Assembly (NCBI GenBank): GCA_012719855.1
Contig: JAAXZN010000032.1
Coordinates: forward strand, 1-37,793
DNA from: Serratia liquefaciens
Lineage (GTDB): Bacteria; Pseudomonadota; Gammaproteobacteria; Enterobacterales; Enterobacteriaceae
Direction of reading: 5' to 3'
Length of the DNA: 37,793 bases
The notes below the pieces were generated by a model, which worked only from the letters and a program-made list of their open reading frames with translations, was not told the origin of the DNA and ran no database searches. Position 1 is the stretch's first letter. The number at the start of each line of letters is the position of its first letter. The position numbers were made by a program, and so were the translations under genes. Positions 1-7,606 of the stretch are shown here, piece after piece.

Positions 1-1011
1 GTGTTGATCGGGGTGGTGGTCGCCGTCAGCCTGCTGGGCTGGTTTGGCATTCAAAACGCCATCTTCGCCAAGTCGCTGGATTTTGCTCTGGGGAACAAGC
101 TGGGCTTTGGCCTGGCGGCCGGCCTGTCCGGCACCCTGCTGACCATTCTGGTGGCCTTCGGCTTCAAAGCGCTGCGCATCGCCGCCAGGATTGCGGTACC
201 GATGTTTATTATGCTGGTGGCCTATATCTCCATCATCACCCTCACCGGCCACAATCTGCCTGAAATTATTCAATTGGTACCGCCGGGTGAACCTCTGTCG
301 ATCAGCGCCGGTATCACTATCGTGGTCGGTGGTGCGATTGTCGCCAGCCTGATGACGCCCGATTTGACGCGCTACTCCAAGAACGGTAAGCATGTTTTCG
401 GCGTAACCATTTTTACCATTATTGCCGGGGAATTCGTGGTTAACGGCCTGGCGATACTGATCGCCAAAACCTTGGGCACGGCGGATGTGGTCACCATCAT
501 GTCACAGGTCGCCGGTGGCGCAGGCCTGCTGGTGGTGGTGTTCTCCACCCTCAGGGTTAACGACCTCAACCTGTATTCCTCCTCGCTCGGCATCGTTAAC
601 GCCGTCGAAGGCATGACGGGCAAAAGACTGAAGTACACCGCCACCACGTTGGTGATCGGCGTACTGGGCACCACGCTGTCGGTGCTGGGGATCCTGGACC
701 GCTTCGTCGACTTCCTGACGGTGCTTGGCGTGGTGTTCCCGCCGATTATCGGCGTCATGCTGGTGGATTATTATCTGCTGCGCACCCACCGTAAAATTCT
801 CGACGAGAGCCGCCGGGAAGGGAAATTGCCGGACCAGACGCCGACCATCGGCTGGGCGGCGATCATTGCCAGCATCGTCGGCAGCATCGTCGGGTTGGTA
901 ACCGAGTGGGGCGTGCCGACCATCAACTCACTGCTGGCCGCCAGTCTGTTATATTGGGTGTTCAAGTTGGCCATGAGCCGTTCCCAGAAGCCGGCGCAGG
1001 CGCAAAGCTGA
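1..1011 (+). CDS. CodB-like cytosine/purine permease (NCS1 family), 5' part cut by window edge
   Basis: Inner-membrane nucleobase:cation symporter, probably importing cytosine or a related base. The visible 336 residues are almost wholly hydrophobic. They contain the NCS1-type stretch SLMTPDLTRYSK (about residues 116-127), where CodB family members carry a conserved P-D-x-x-R-Y segment, and a run of about nine to ten membrane segments. CodB proteins are near 420 residues, so roughly 80 N-terminal residues are missing. The GTG at position 1 is therefore an internal codon, not the start. No deaminase (codA) gene follows; the next 600 bp is non-coding or doubtful. The substrate is inferred from family resemblance only and could equally be another purine or pyrimidine. 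Confidence 0.8.
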   Translation: MLIGVVVAVSLLGWFGIQNAIFAKSLDFALGNKLGFGLAAGLSGTLLTILVAFGFKALRIAARIAVPMFIMLVAYISIITLTGHNLPEIIQLVPPGEPLSISAGITIVVGGAIVASLMTPDLTRYSKNGKHVFGVTIFTIIAGEFVVNGLAILIAKTLGTADVVTIMSQVAGGAGLLVVVFSTLRVNDLNLYSSSLGIVNAVEGMTGKRLKYTATTLVIGVLGTTLSVLGILDRFVDFLTVLGVVFPPIIGVMLVDYYLLRTHRKILDESRREGKLPDQTPTIGWAAIIASIVGSIVGLVTEWGVPTINSLLAASLLYWVFKLAMSRSQKPAQAQS

Positions 1012-1372
1012 TTGATATCCCTGCTCTCCCGCTCTGGGAAGTGGGGATAATCGGAACATGAAGGGTGTTCGGTGATATTGCCGCAGCCTCTTTTAGGCGC
1101 AACAAATTGATATCGGTCGGCTAAAAGCCGACTGGCATCAATACGAAAGCGGGTTTTTTACTGCGGTGCTAAAACTGAAGACGTAGTGGGGATCCCTGGT
1201 GTCGGTAGCTAAAACATCCTTTAATACCCAGAGAATGGAAACGCCTCCCTCCCTGAGCTTTTTATTATAGAAGTTGTCAGACAATCGTTTATTAACCGTT
1301 TTGACCGTCAAGAAACACTTCAGTGTGGATGAACAGTAGCTCACGCAAACCACCGCGGTCAACACAAAAGTA

Positions 1373-1395
1373 GACACAAAACCCACTTTTGTGTC
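1373..1395. repeat. perfect 9-bp inverted repeat
   Basis: GACACAAAA (1373-1381) and TTTTGTGTC (1387-1395) are perfect reverse complements around a 5-base spacer. The motif ACACAAAA also occurs directly repeated at 1362-1369 and 1374-1381. It could be a protein-binding site or the remnant of a recombination site. No neighbouring integrase gene is visible. Confidence 0.5.
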
Positions 1396-1463
1396 CACTT
1401 TTTAAGTGATCTTCGTCTAAGCAATTGATTTATATTTAATTACTTTAATTTCACATTTATCTC

Positions 1464-1494
1464 ATCATGATAAAAGCATCATTTGGCATGATGC
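1464..1494. promoter_or_regulatory. clustered CATGAT palindromes, candidate operator of the XRE regulator operon
   Basis: ATCATGAT (1464-1471) is a perfect palindrome. It is followed by GCATCAT (1476-1482), a 5-base spacer and ATGATGC (1488-1494), a perfect 7-bp inverted repeat. All share the CATGAT/ATCATG core. They lie about 130 bp upstream of the HTH regulator gene. Autoregulation through them is inference. Confidence 0.4.
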
Positions 1495-1609
1495 ATGACG
1501 TATAAAAACCCATTTTCAATGATTAATCAGCCGGTTACCCCCAGCTTCTCAGCGTCAGTTCTGGACAATGTTGGCGCGTGCGATATAGTAATGCCGGCCA
1601 GAATATTGT

Positions 1610-1614
1610 AAGGA
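1610..1614 (+). promoter_or_regulatory. ribosome binding site that sets the regulator start
   Basis: AAGGA lies directly against the first in-frame ATG (1615) but six bases before the ATG at 1621. Only the second ATG has workable spacing, so 1621 is chosen as the start. Confidence 0.7.
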
Positions 1615-1620
1615 ATGCTT

Positions 1621-2235
1621 ATGAAGACCACTAACGCGCAGCGCAAAATCAACATCATTAAGAATATTGAATATCTGATGCGCACCCGGGGCGAAACTAA
1701 AGCATCCTTCTCTAACCGCACTGGCCTGACGCGTACCACCATCTATAAAATTCTCGACGGCCGGGTCAACAACGTGCAACAGGCCACCGTCAACCGGATT
1801 TCAGATTTCTTTGGCGTTTCCTGTGAAGAGATCGAAGATTATGATCTGGCAAAACTGGAACTGCTGAACGAAACGCTTTCTACCGAAGGCAATAAAAACC
1901 CTTCCGCAGTCCCCGTAATTCCTCAGTCGCGTTTTTTAGCGGTTGCCGGTTGGAAAGTCGGCCAACTGGTGACGGAGTTTCCTTTGACTTATTTCTTCGG
2001 GGATGAGTCAAATATGGTAGCAATGAAAATAGAGACCGAAATAAAAGGTTCATTTATTCCAGGCGAGGTCATTATTATAAAACGCCCGCCGGTGCTGGTT
2101 TGCGATTCGCCTTTATTGTATCACTCGGGAAAAAACGGCTTCTTTGTGGTTAACGACAAAGAAGATTACTGCATGGAAAAAAATCATCAGGATACCGTGC
2201 AATTCCTGGGTTATATCTTTGGAGAACGGCTATAA
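1621..2235 (+). CDS. XRE-family helix-turn-helix transcriptional regulator
   Basis: A 204-residue DNA-binding regulator. An N-terminal Cro/CI-type domain spans about residues 8-62, with the recognition region TKASFSNRTGLTRTTIYKIL and a typical following helix INRISDFFGV-like segment. A C-terminal domain of about 110 residues (from about 90) is predicted to be beta-rich and ends in GYIFGERL. It loosely recalls the S24/LexA-like fold of phage repressors, but I see no Ser-Lys protease dyad that I could defend. The gene ends directly against the next ATG (TAA at 2233-2235, ATG at 2236), so it is cotranscribed with a VUT transporter and queF. Its job is therefore most likely to control this precursor-salvage operon, and the C-terminal domain may sense a ligand. 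That role is inferred from context. Confidence 0.8.
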   Translation: MKTTNAQRKINIIKNIEYLMRTRGETKASFSNRTGLTRTTIYKILDGRVNNVQQATVNRISDFFGVSCEEIEDYDLAKLELLNETLSTEGNKNPSAVPVIPQSRFLAVAGWKVGQLVTEFPLTYFFGDESNMVAMKIETEIKGSFIPGEVIIIKRPPVLVCDSPLLYHSGKNGFFVVNDKEDYCMEKNHQDTVQFLGYIFGERL

Positions 2236-3132
2236 ATGGAACCGAATCAAAAGTTCAAGCTATTGGGCTTTACCCGGCATGGCACCCTGGCCGCCAATGT
2301 CATGATATTGGCCACCGGCAAAACCATCACCATGGGGCTCAATGAGCTGGCCGACAGCGAAATATCGGAAGATCTGAGCCGCCATGAGCTGCAGGCGCTG
2401 TACCGCAAAATCTACGGTAACAATCAGCAGCAAACCGCCTATGAGCTCAGCGATCGCCATGAACGATCGTGGTACGCCTACCTGATCATCACCGTCGCAC
2501 TCAGCGTGATTTATATCTTCTCAACCCTGTGTGGCGTCAAACCGATTCAAATTCCCGCATTGAACCTCATCACTCCCCCGGCGATTTTTATTTACCCCCT
2601 CACCTTTATCCTGGTGGATATTCTGAACGAGTTTTACGGGCTGCGGCTGGCCAGACGCACCATCATCATCTCGTTTATGGCGAACCTGATTTTCGTGCTG
2701 GGCGTCTGGGTCACCACGCTGGTGCCAAGTATTCCGCAGTGGGAATTCAGCAAGACCTATGACGGCATCGTCCACAGCATCATGGCGGTCCTGGTGGCGT
2801 CGTCTGCGGCCTATTTAATCTCCGAGAACGTCAACTCTTACCTGCTGTGCAAAATCAAAGAGCTGACCAACTCCCGCTACCTGTTTGTGCGCGTGATCAC
2901 CAGTACAGTGGTCGCCTCGGCCATCGACAGCGTGGTGTTTTGTACGCTGGCGTTCTACAACGTCCTGAGCTGGGATATCATCAAGACCATGATCCTGTCA
3001 CAGTTCTTGATCAAGGTGGTCTACGCCCTGGTGGGTGTCGGGCCGATTTACGCCGCTCGCAGCCTGTTTAACCGCTATATCAATAACGATCATGCAAGGA
3101 GCAATGAATATGCATATCAAAAAACAAGATAA
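2236..3132 (+). CDS. VUT-family queuosine precursor transporter (YhhQ-like) with soluble N-terminal extension
   Basis: Inner-membrane transporter of the VUT/YhhQ family, whose characterised members take up preQ0/preQ1 for queuosine synthesis. Residues about 78-285 carry about six membrane segments. The family signature [18 protein letters not shown] (about 129-146) includes the Asp and Asn-Glu residues and the Tyr-Gly...Ala-Arg turn. E. coli YhhQ is about 221 residues. This protein has 298 because a hydrophilic domain of about 75 residues precedes the first helix ([14 protein letters not shown], then a charged helical stretch to about 75). I do not recognise that extension. The gene starts immediately after the regulator stop codon and overlaps the start of queF by 23 bp. 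Linkage to queF strongly supports a preQ0/preQ1 substrate. Confidence 0.88.
   Translation: MEPNQKFKLLGFTRHGTLAANVMILATGKTITMGLNELADSEISEDLSRHELQALYRKIYGNNQQQTAYELSDRHERSWYAYLIITVALSVIYIFSTLCGVKPIQIPALNLITPPAIFIYPLTFILVDILNEFYGLRLARRTIIISFMANLIFVLGVWVTTLVPSIPQWEFSKTYDGIVHSIMAVLVASSAAYLISENVNSYLLCKIKELTNSRYLFVRVITSTVVASAIDSVVFCTLAFYNVLSWDIIKTMILSQFLIKVVYALVGVGPIYAARSLFNRYINNDHARSNEYAYQKTR
3096..3101 (+). promoter_or_regulatory. ribosome binding site deciding the queF start
   Basis: AAGGAG is only 2 bases before the ATG at 3104 but 8 bases before the ATG at 3110. The second ATG is therefore the likely start. The site lies inside the 3' end of the transporter gene, implying translational coupling. 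Confidence 0.7.
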
Positions 3133-3952
3133 AATCACCCATCTTGGCGCTAACTCCGATTATCCGGACCAGTACGCTCCCGAATTGCTCGAGGCCCTGC
3201 CACGCTCCCGCGGCCGGGATCTGATCGGTGTAGATGAACAAAATCTGCCGTTCAGCGGCTTTGATCTGTGGACCGCTTTCGAGCTTTCCTGGCTCAACGC
3301 CAAAGGCAAGCCGGTGGTGGGCATTGGCGAATTCACCCTGCCCCACTCTTCCACCAACCTGATCGAGTCCAAGTCATTCAAACTTTATCTCAACAGCTTT
3401 AACCAGACGCGCTTCGACAGCGTGGAACAGGTGAGTGCCGCGATGCAAAAAGACTTGTCGCAAGCGGCAAACGGCCAGGTTGGGGTTAAGCTCTATCCGG
3501 GGCTGGACGGATATTCACCGCAGATCGACAGCCTGCCGGGCATCAATATCGACGATCTGGATATTGCCGTGGATGATTTCGACTTTAAGCCGGAATATCT
3601 GCACGGCGCAGCAGACCAACAGGGGGAAATCGTGACCGAAACCCTGTCGTCCAACCTGCTGAAATCCAACTGTCTGGTCACCAACCAGCCGGACTGGGGC
3701 AGCGTGGTGATCCACTATCAGGGCCGGAAAATCGATCGCGAGCGCCTGCTGCGCTACCTGATCTCCTTCCGCCAGCATAACGAGTTCCACGAGCAGTGCG
3801 TCGAGCGTATTTTCAACGACGTTAAACAAAGCTGCCGACCGGAAAAGCTCAGCGTTTTCGCCCGCTATACCCGCCGCGGCGGTCTGGACATCAACCCGTT
3901 CCGCAGCGACTTTGAAGCGGCCCCCACACTCGGTCGTCTGATCCGACAATAA
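3110..3952 (+). CDS. queF: NADPH-dependent 7-cyano-7-deazaguanine reductase, bimodular QueF
   Basis: Cytosolic enzyme reducing the nitrile of preQ0 to the aminomethyl group of preQ1 in queuosine synthesis. The 280-residue length fits the long two-module type of E. coli (about 282). The QueF motif [17 protein letters not shown] lies at residues 86-102. The catalytic pair is Cys188 in [14 protein letters not shown] and Asp195 seven residues later. The C-terminal [15 protein letters not shown] and [16 protein letters not shown] blocks are also typical. The N-terminal 80 residues and several inner loops differ a good deal from my memory of the E. coli protein, so this may be a second, horizontally acquired copy. 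The housekeeping queF of enterobacteria usually lies beside syd. Start chosen by the AAGGAG spacing. A strong hairpin terminator follows. Confidence 0.94.
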   Translation: MHIKKQDKITHLGANSDYPDQYAPELLEALPRSRGRDLIGVDEQNLPFSGFDLWTAFELSWLNAKGKPVVGIGEFTLPHSSTNLIESKSFKLYLNSFNQTRFDSVEQVSAAMQKDLSQAANGQVGVKLYPGLDGYSPQIDSLPGINIDDLDIAVDDFDFKPEYLHGAADQQGEIVTETLSSNLLKSNCLVTNQPDWGSVVIHYQGRKIDRERLLRYLISFRQHNEFHEQCVERIFNDVKQSCRPEKLSVFARYTRRGGLDINPFRSDFEAAPTLGRLIRQ

Positions 3953-3963
3953 GTTTTCCCATC

Positions 3964-3989
3964 AATGCCCCATGTGGGGCATTATTTTT
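3964..3989 (+). terminator. rho-independent terminator of the regulator-transporter-queF operon
   Basis: AATGCCCCA (3964-3972) and TGGGGCATT (3975-3983) form a perfect 9-bp stem with a two-base spacer, followed by ATTTTT. It starts 12 bases after the queF stop codon. Confidence 0.85.
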
Positions 3990-4073
3990 CCCCTGTTCAT
4001 CTCCTTGTTATTTTTCGCCATTACCGTCGTTAGCAACTATCTTCAAAACAAACCTCAGGGAGTTTAACGACGC

Positions 4074-6221
4074 ATGCCTGACTTTTCGCGCAGAGAAATA
4101 CTGCGGGCTGCCGCCATCGGATCGGCTTTTTCACTGTTACCCGCCTCGATCCGCAAAGCCTTGGCGATCCCAGCCAATAACCGTACCGGCACGATCAACG
4201 ATGTCGAACACGTGGTGATCCTGATGCAGGAAAATCGCTCCTTCGACCATTACTTCGGCACGCTACCCGGCGTACGCGGTTTTAGCGATCGCATGACCAT
4301 TCCTTTGCCCGGCAACCGTCACGTCTGGCAGCAGCAAGGGGAAGATCGACTGGTGCTGCCTTACCACCTGGACAGCAAACGCGGCAATGCCCAACGGGTA
4401 AGCGGCACGCCGCACTCGTGGGTGGATGAGCAATTCGCCTGGGACAGCGGCCGCATGAGCGCCTGGCCGACCTATAAAACGCCGACTTCGATGGGCTATT
4501 ACCGTCGGCACGAATTGCCCTTCCAGTTTGCCCTGGCCGAAACCTTCACCCTGTGCGACGCCTATCATTGCTCGATCCACGCCGGCACTAACACCAATCG
4601 CTTGTTCCACTGGACCGGCACTAATGGCCCGACGGCGGCCGGGGTCGCCGTAGTGGTCAACGAATGGGACAGCCCAGGCCCACCCGACGTGGGTTACCAA
4701 TGGCGAACCTATCCGGAACGGCTGGAAGCCAGCGGCGTCAGTTGGAAGGTCTACCAGTTTTTACCGGATAACTTCACCGACAACCCTTTGGCGGGGTTCC
4801 GTCAGTACCGTGCGGCCAGCGTGAAAGTGGGCAACCCGGCGCAGCCGCCGAAGGACTTTACTGCCTTTGTCCCCTACCGCGACGAGCTGAACGCCGATGC
4901 GCCGTTATACAAAGGCAATGGCAATACGCTGCCGGCGGCGGACGGCAACGATTTAGAGGCCATGCTGGCCGGTTTCCGTGCCGACGTGCAGCAGGGCAAA
5001 TTACCGCAGGTAAGCTGGATCATCGCTCCGGCAGCCTACTCGGAACACCCTGGGCCTTCCAGCCCGGTGCAGGGGGGATGGTTTACCCAAGAGATCCTCA
5101 ACGCGCTGACGGAGAACCCCGAGGTGTGGAGCAAAACCGTGCTGCTGGTCAATTATGATGAAAATGATGGCTTCTTCGATCATATGCCGTCGCCCTCCGC
5201 GCCGTCGCTGCGTGAAGATGGCAGCTTCGCCGGTAAATCGACGGTGCCGTTCGACAGTGAAATCTTCCAGCATGTCGCCCCGCCAGGCTCACAGGAACAA
5301 CCGCCACCGGATGGCCGCATCTACGGCCCCGGCCCCCGAGTGCCCATGCTGGTGCTGTCGCCCTGGAGCCGCGGTGGCTGGGTCAATTCGCAGGTGTTCG
5401 ACCACACTTCGGTGCTGCAATTTCTGGAGAAACGCTTCAAGGTACATGAACCCAATATCAGCGCCTGGCGACGCGCGGTATGTGGCGATCTCACTTCGGC
5501 CTTTAACTTTGTCGATCCCAACGGGGAAACCTTGCCCAACCTGCCCGTCACCAGCCGCCATTCCGCCGACAGCCTGCGCCAGCGGCAGGAGCAATTGCCG
5601 CAGGTGCCTCTGCCGGCAGCAGATAAACAACAGTTGCCGCATCAGGCGCGGCTGGCACGCCCTTCACGCGCCCTGCCTTATCAATTGCATGTTGAAGAAA
5701 CCCTCTACCCCAGCCAGCAATTACTGACGCTCAACCTGTACAATACCGGTGCGCAAGGGGTGGTATTTCACGTTTACGACCGGTTGGATTTGAACCAGAT
5801 CCCACGGCGCTATACCGTCGAGGCCGGCAAAGCGCTCAGCGATAACTGGTCCGTGGCGAACCAGTACCACCTGTGGCTACTGGGCCCGAACGGCTTCCAT
5901 CGTGAGCTGCGCGGCGCCATTGGGCAACCGCAGCCGGAAGTCCGGCTGACGCCACAAGGCGACCAGCTGTCATTAACGCTCACTAACCCCACCCGCCAGG
6001 CTATAACCGTGACTGTCGCCCGCTGCCCTTATACGCAAAACGGCCCCTGGTCGATTGAGCTGCCGGCAGGAGGACGCCACCAGCAGGCCTTTGACGCCAG
6101 GGTCAGCGGAGGTTGGTACGATATTTCATTGCAGGGTTCCGGCGACTGGCAGCGCCGATTGGCAGGACGGCTGGAGACCGGTGAGCACAGCGTCAGCGAT
6201 CCGCTGATGGGCAAAGCCTAA
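4074..6221 (+). CDS. phosphocholine-specific phospholipase C, Tat-exported
   Basis: Secreted phosphoesterase of the PlcN/PlcH type that hydrolyses phospholipids such as phosphatidylcholine to diacylglycerol and phosphocholine. The 715-residue protein begins with a Tat signal (SRREILRAAAIGSAFSLLPA, twin Arg at residues 6-7). The catalytic domain starts at about residue 44 with VEHVVILMQENRSFDHYFG; Glu-Asn and the following Asp-His are typical of the superfamily's metal site. HCSIHAGTNTNRLFHW (about 164-179) and the NYDENDGFFDHMPSP block (about 360-374) follow. From about 540 onward there are two small beta-sandwich repeats of the kind found at the C terminus of this family. P. aeruginosa PlcN is 692 residues, so the length fits. 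It stands alone between terminators, with no plcR-like chaperone gene. It is more likely PlcN-like than haemolytic, but the sequence alone cannot settle that. Confidence 0.88.
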   Translation: MPDFSRREILRAAAIGSAFSLLPASIRKALAIPANNRTGTINDVEHVVILMQENRSFDHYFGTLPGVRGFSDRMTIPLPGNRHVWQQQGEDRLVLPYHLDSKRGNAQRVSGTPHSWVDEQFAWDSGRMSAWPTYKTPTSMGYYRRHELPFQFALAETFTLCDAYHCSIHAGTNTNRLFHWTGTNGPTAAGVAVVVNEWDSPGPPDVGYQWRTYPERLEASGVSWKVYQFLPDNFTDNPLAGFRQYRAASVKVGNPAQPPKDFTAFVPYRDELNADAPLYKGNGNTLPAADGNDLEAMLAGFRADVQQGKLPQVSWIIAPAAYSEHPGPSSPVQGGWFTQEILNALTENPEVWSKTVLLVNYDENDGFFDHMPSPSAPSLREDGSFAGKSTVPFDSEIFQHVAPPGSQEQPPPDGRIYGPGPRVPMLVLSPWSRGGWVNSQVFDHTSVLQFLEKRFKVHEPNISAWRRAVCGDLTSAFNFVDPNGETLPNLPVTSRHSADSLRQRQEQLPQVPLPAADKQQLPHQARLARPSRALPYQLHVEETLYPSQQLLTLNLYNTGAQGVVFHVYDRLDLNQIPRRYTVEAGKALSDNWSVANQYHLWLLGPNGFHRELRGAIGQPQPEVRLTPQGDQLSLTLTNPTRQAITVTVARCPYTQNGPWSIELPAGGRHQQAFDARVSGGWYDISLQGSGDWQRRLAGRLETGEHSVSDPLMGKA

Positions 6222-6254
6222 GATATCCGCACGGGGGTGTTCAAAAAGCGAAAG

Positions 6255-6273
6255 GATATGGATTATCATTAGC
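6255..6273 (+). promoter_or_regulatory. Fur-box-like site before the iron-binding-protein gene
   Basis: GATATGGATTATCATTAGC matches the classical 19-bp Fur consensus at 15 positions by eye. It lies 35 bp before the start codon, where it would overlap the promoter. Iron repression is inferred. Confidence 0.65.
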
Positions 6274-6307
6274 CTCTTTATTCAACACCCGATGCCCAAG
6301 GATCTCC

Positions 6308-7444
6308 ATGCCTGCCGTTCTTATTGCCAAAGCCAGCCGTTGGCTGGCCGCCTGCGCCCTGCTGATGGTCAGCGCCGTACAGGCCGCACCGATCGTCGTG
6401 ACCGATGTCGCGGGTCGAGAAGTCACCCTGCAGCAGCCCGCCCAGCGGGTGATCCTGGCCGATGCCCGCGCGCTGCTGGCACTGAATATCCTGCATCCGC
6501 AGGAACCGTTGAAAAATATCATCGCCTGGGATAACTCGCTGAAGGTGAAGGCACCGGATCTGGTGGAGGCCTACGCGAAAAAATTCCCGCAGGTGATGCA
6601 GATTCCCACCTTCGATAACCCTTACGTCAGCGATTTCAGCGTCGAAAGCGCCGTTGTCCGTAAGCCGGATCTGATCATTTTCGACATCGGCCTGCTGAGC
6701 AAGCTGAAGGACAGCGGCGTGCTGGCCCAGTTGGAAAAAATCGGCATCCCGGTACTGATTATCGACTTTCGTCAGCAGCCGCTGACCAACACCGTCGCCA
6801 GCATGCAACTGTTGGGCAAGGTGTTTGACGAGCAGCAAAATGCCGACGCCTTTATCCAGCTCTACCAGCAACGTCTGGATCTGGTACGCCAGCGGGTCGC
6901 TACGCTGAAGCCGGAACAGCGCCCCAGCGTGTTTATCGAACGCAGCGCCGGCATGAAGGGCGAGCAGTGCTGCAACACCTTCGGCAAGGGCAGCTTTGGC
7001 CAGTTTATCGATACCGCCGGCGGCAACAACATCGGCAGCAAACTGTTCCCGGAAATGGGCGGTGAGGTGAACGTGGAACAGATGATCGCCAGCAACCCGG
7101 ATTTCTATCTGATGACCGGCGCCGACTGGAGCCGTGGTCATAAAGGCACATTGGCGGTTCCCCTGGGTTATGCCACCGATACGGCCACCACAGAGAAAAA
7201 GCTGGCGGTATTGATGAACCGCACCGGGCTGAACGTGCTGAAGGCGGTCAAGGAAAAACGCGTGATGGCGATCTACCACCAGTTCTATGACACGCCGCTG
7301 AATTTTATTGCGGTCGAGGCCATCGCCAAATTCCTGCACCCGGACTTATTTAAAGATATTGATCCGCAAGCGGATATTGAAATGGTGCACCATAAATTCA
7401 CCGCGCTGGATTACAGCGGCGTGTTTTGGGTCACCGCAAAATAA
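6308..7444 (+). CDS. periplasmic iron-complex (siderophore) substrate-binding protein
   Basis: A 378-residue binding protein of the FepB/BtuF (helical-backbone) class that would hand a ferric complex to an ABC importer in the inner membrane. It has a Sec signal peptide (hydrophobic core ACALLMVSAV, cleavage after VQA at about 26). The family pattern follows: VVTDVAGREVTLQQPAQRVI at the N-terminal lobe, RKPDLIIFDIG (about 118-128) and a second lobe containing SNPDFYLMTG. A Cys-Cys pair (GEQCCNTFG, about 219-227) is unusual for the family and may form a disulphide. The ribosome site AAGGA sits five bases before the ATG. No permease or ATPase gene accompanies it. Its partner here is the TonB receptor downstream, so the inner-membrane parts must be encoded elsewhere. 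Confidence 0.8.
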   Translation: MPAVLIAKASRWLAACALLMVSAVQAAPIVVTDVAGREVTLQQPAQRVILADARALLALNILHPQEPLKNIIAWDNSLKVKAPDLVEAYAKKFPQVMQIPTFDNPYVSDFSVESAVVRKPDLIIFDIGLLSKLKDSGVLAQLEKIGIPVLIIDFRQQPLTNTVASMQLLGKVFDEQQNADAFIQLYQQRLDLVRQRVATLKPEQRPSVFIERSAGMKGEQCCNTFGKGSFGQFIDTAGGNNIGSKLFPEMGGEVNVEQMIASNPDFYLMTGADWSRGHKGTLAVPLGYATDTATTEKKLAVLMNRTGLNVLKAVKEKRVMAIYHQFYDTPLNFIAVEAIAKFLHPDLFKDIDPQADIEMVHHKFTALDYSGVFWVTAK

Positions 7445-7535
7445 TCCCCTGCTCGGGGCCCGCCAGCCGGGCTCCGACACCTTTCCACACCGCTTGCTTA
7501 CCGGTTGAATTATTCCGCAACAAAGCTATTTACTT

Positions 7536-7554
7536 GCCAATAATTATCATTAAG
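7536..7554 (+). promoter_or_regulatory. Fur-box-like site before the TonB receptor gene
   Basis: GCCAATAATTATCATTAAG matches the 19-bp Fur consensus at about 13 positions, with an intact ATCATTA half-site. A further AGATTGTCATT follows and may be an overlapping hexamer. It suggests the receptor has its own iron-regulated promoter. Confidence 0.5.
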
Positions 7555-7606
7555 ATTGTCATTTCTAAAAAAACACATCCGGGTTCGAAACTTTTAAGGC
7601 ATTATT

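Larger units (their letters stand above)
1012..1620. other. intergenic region, about 600 bp, AT-rich right half
   Basis: No convincing gene is seen here. A small minus-strand frame (1138-1398, 86 codons) has no recognisable motif, domain or clear ribosome site. The stretch holds three hairpin-forming sequences: GTCGGCT-AAA-AGCCGAC at 1116-1132, GACACAAAA-CCCAC-TTTTGTGTC at 1373-1395, and CATCATG-type palindromes at 1464-1494. The right half (about 1400-1620) is AT-rich and presumably holds the promoter of the downstream regulator operon. None of the hairpins has a T-tract, so no terminator for the permease gene can be assigned. Confidence 0.5.

Noticed and set aside
1138-1398. Minus-strand 86-codon frame with start MDTKVGFVSTF
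   Set aside because: No recognisable domain, no clear ribosome site, odd residue composition, and its 5' end overlaps the inverted repeat at 1373-1395. Not enough to call a gene.
1500-1620. Possible preQ1 riboswitch before the regulator-transporter-queF operon
   Set aside because: I looked for the short stem plus A-rich tail of the class I fold and found no convincing match by eye. A covariance-model search would be needed to exclude other classes.
3993-4012. Pho-box-like CTGTTCA and TTGTTAT words before the phospholipase gene
   Set aside because: The two words are 12 rather than 11 bases apart and each deviates from CTGTCAT, so PhoB control is not supported.
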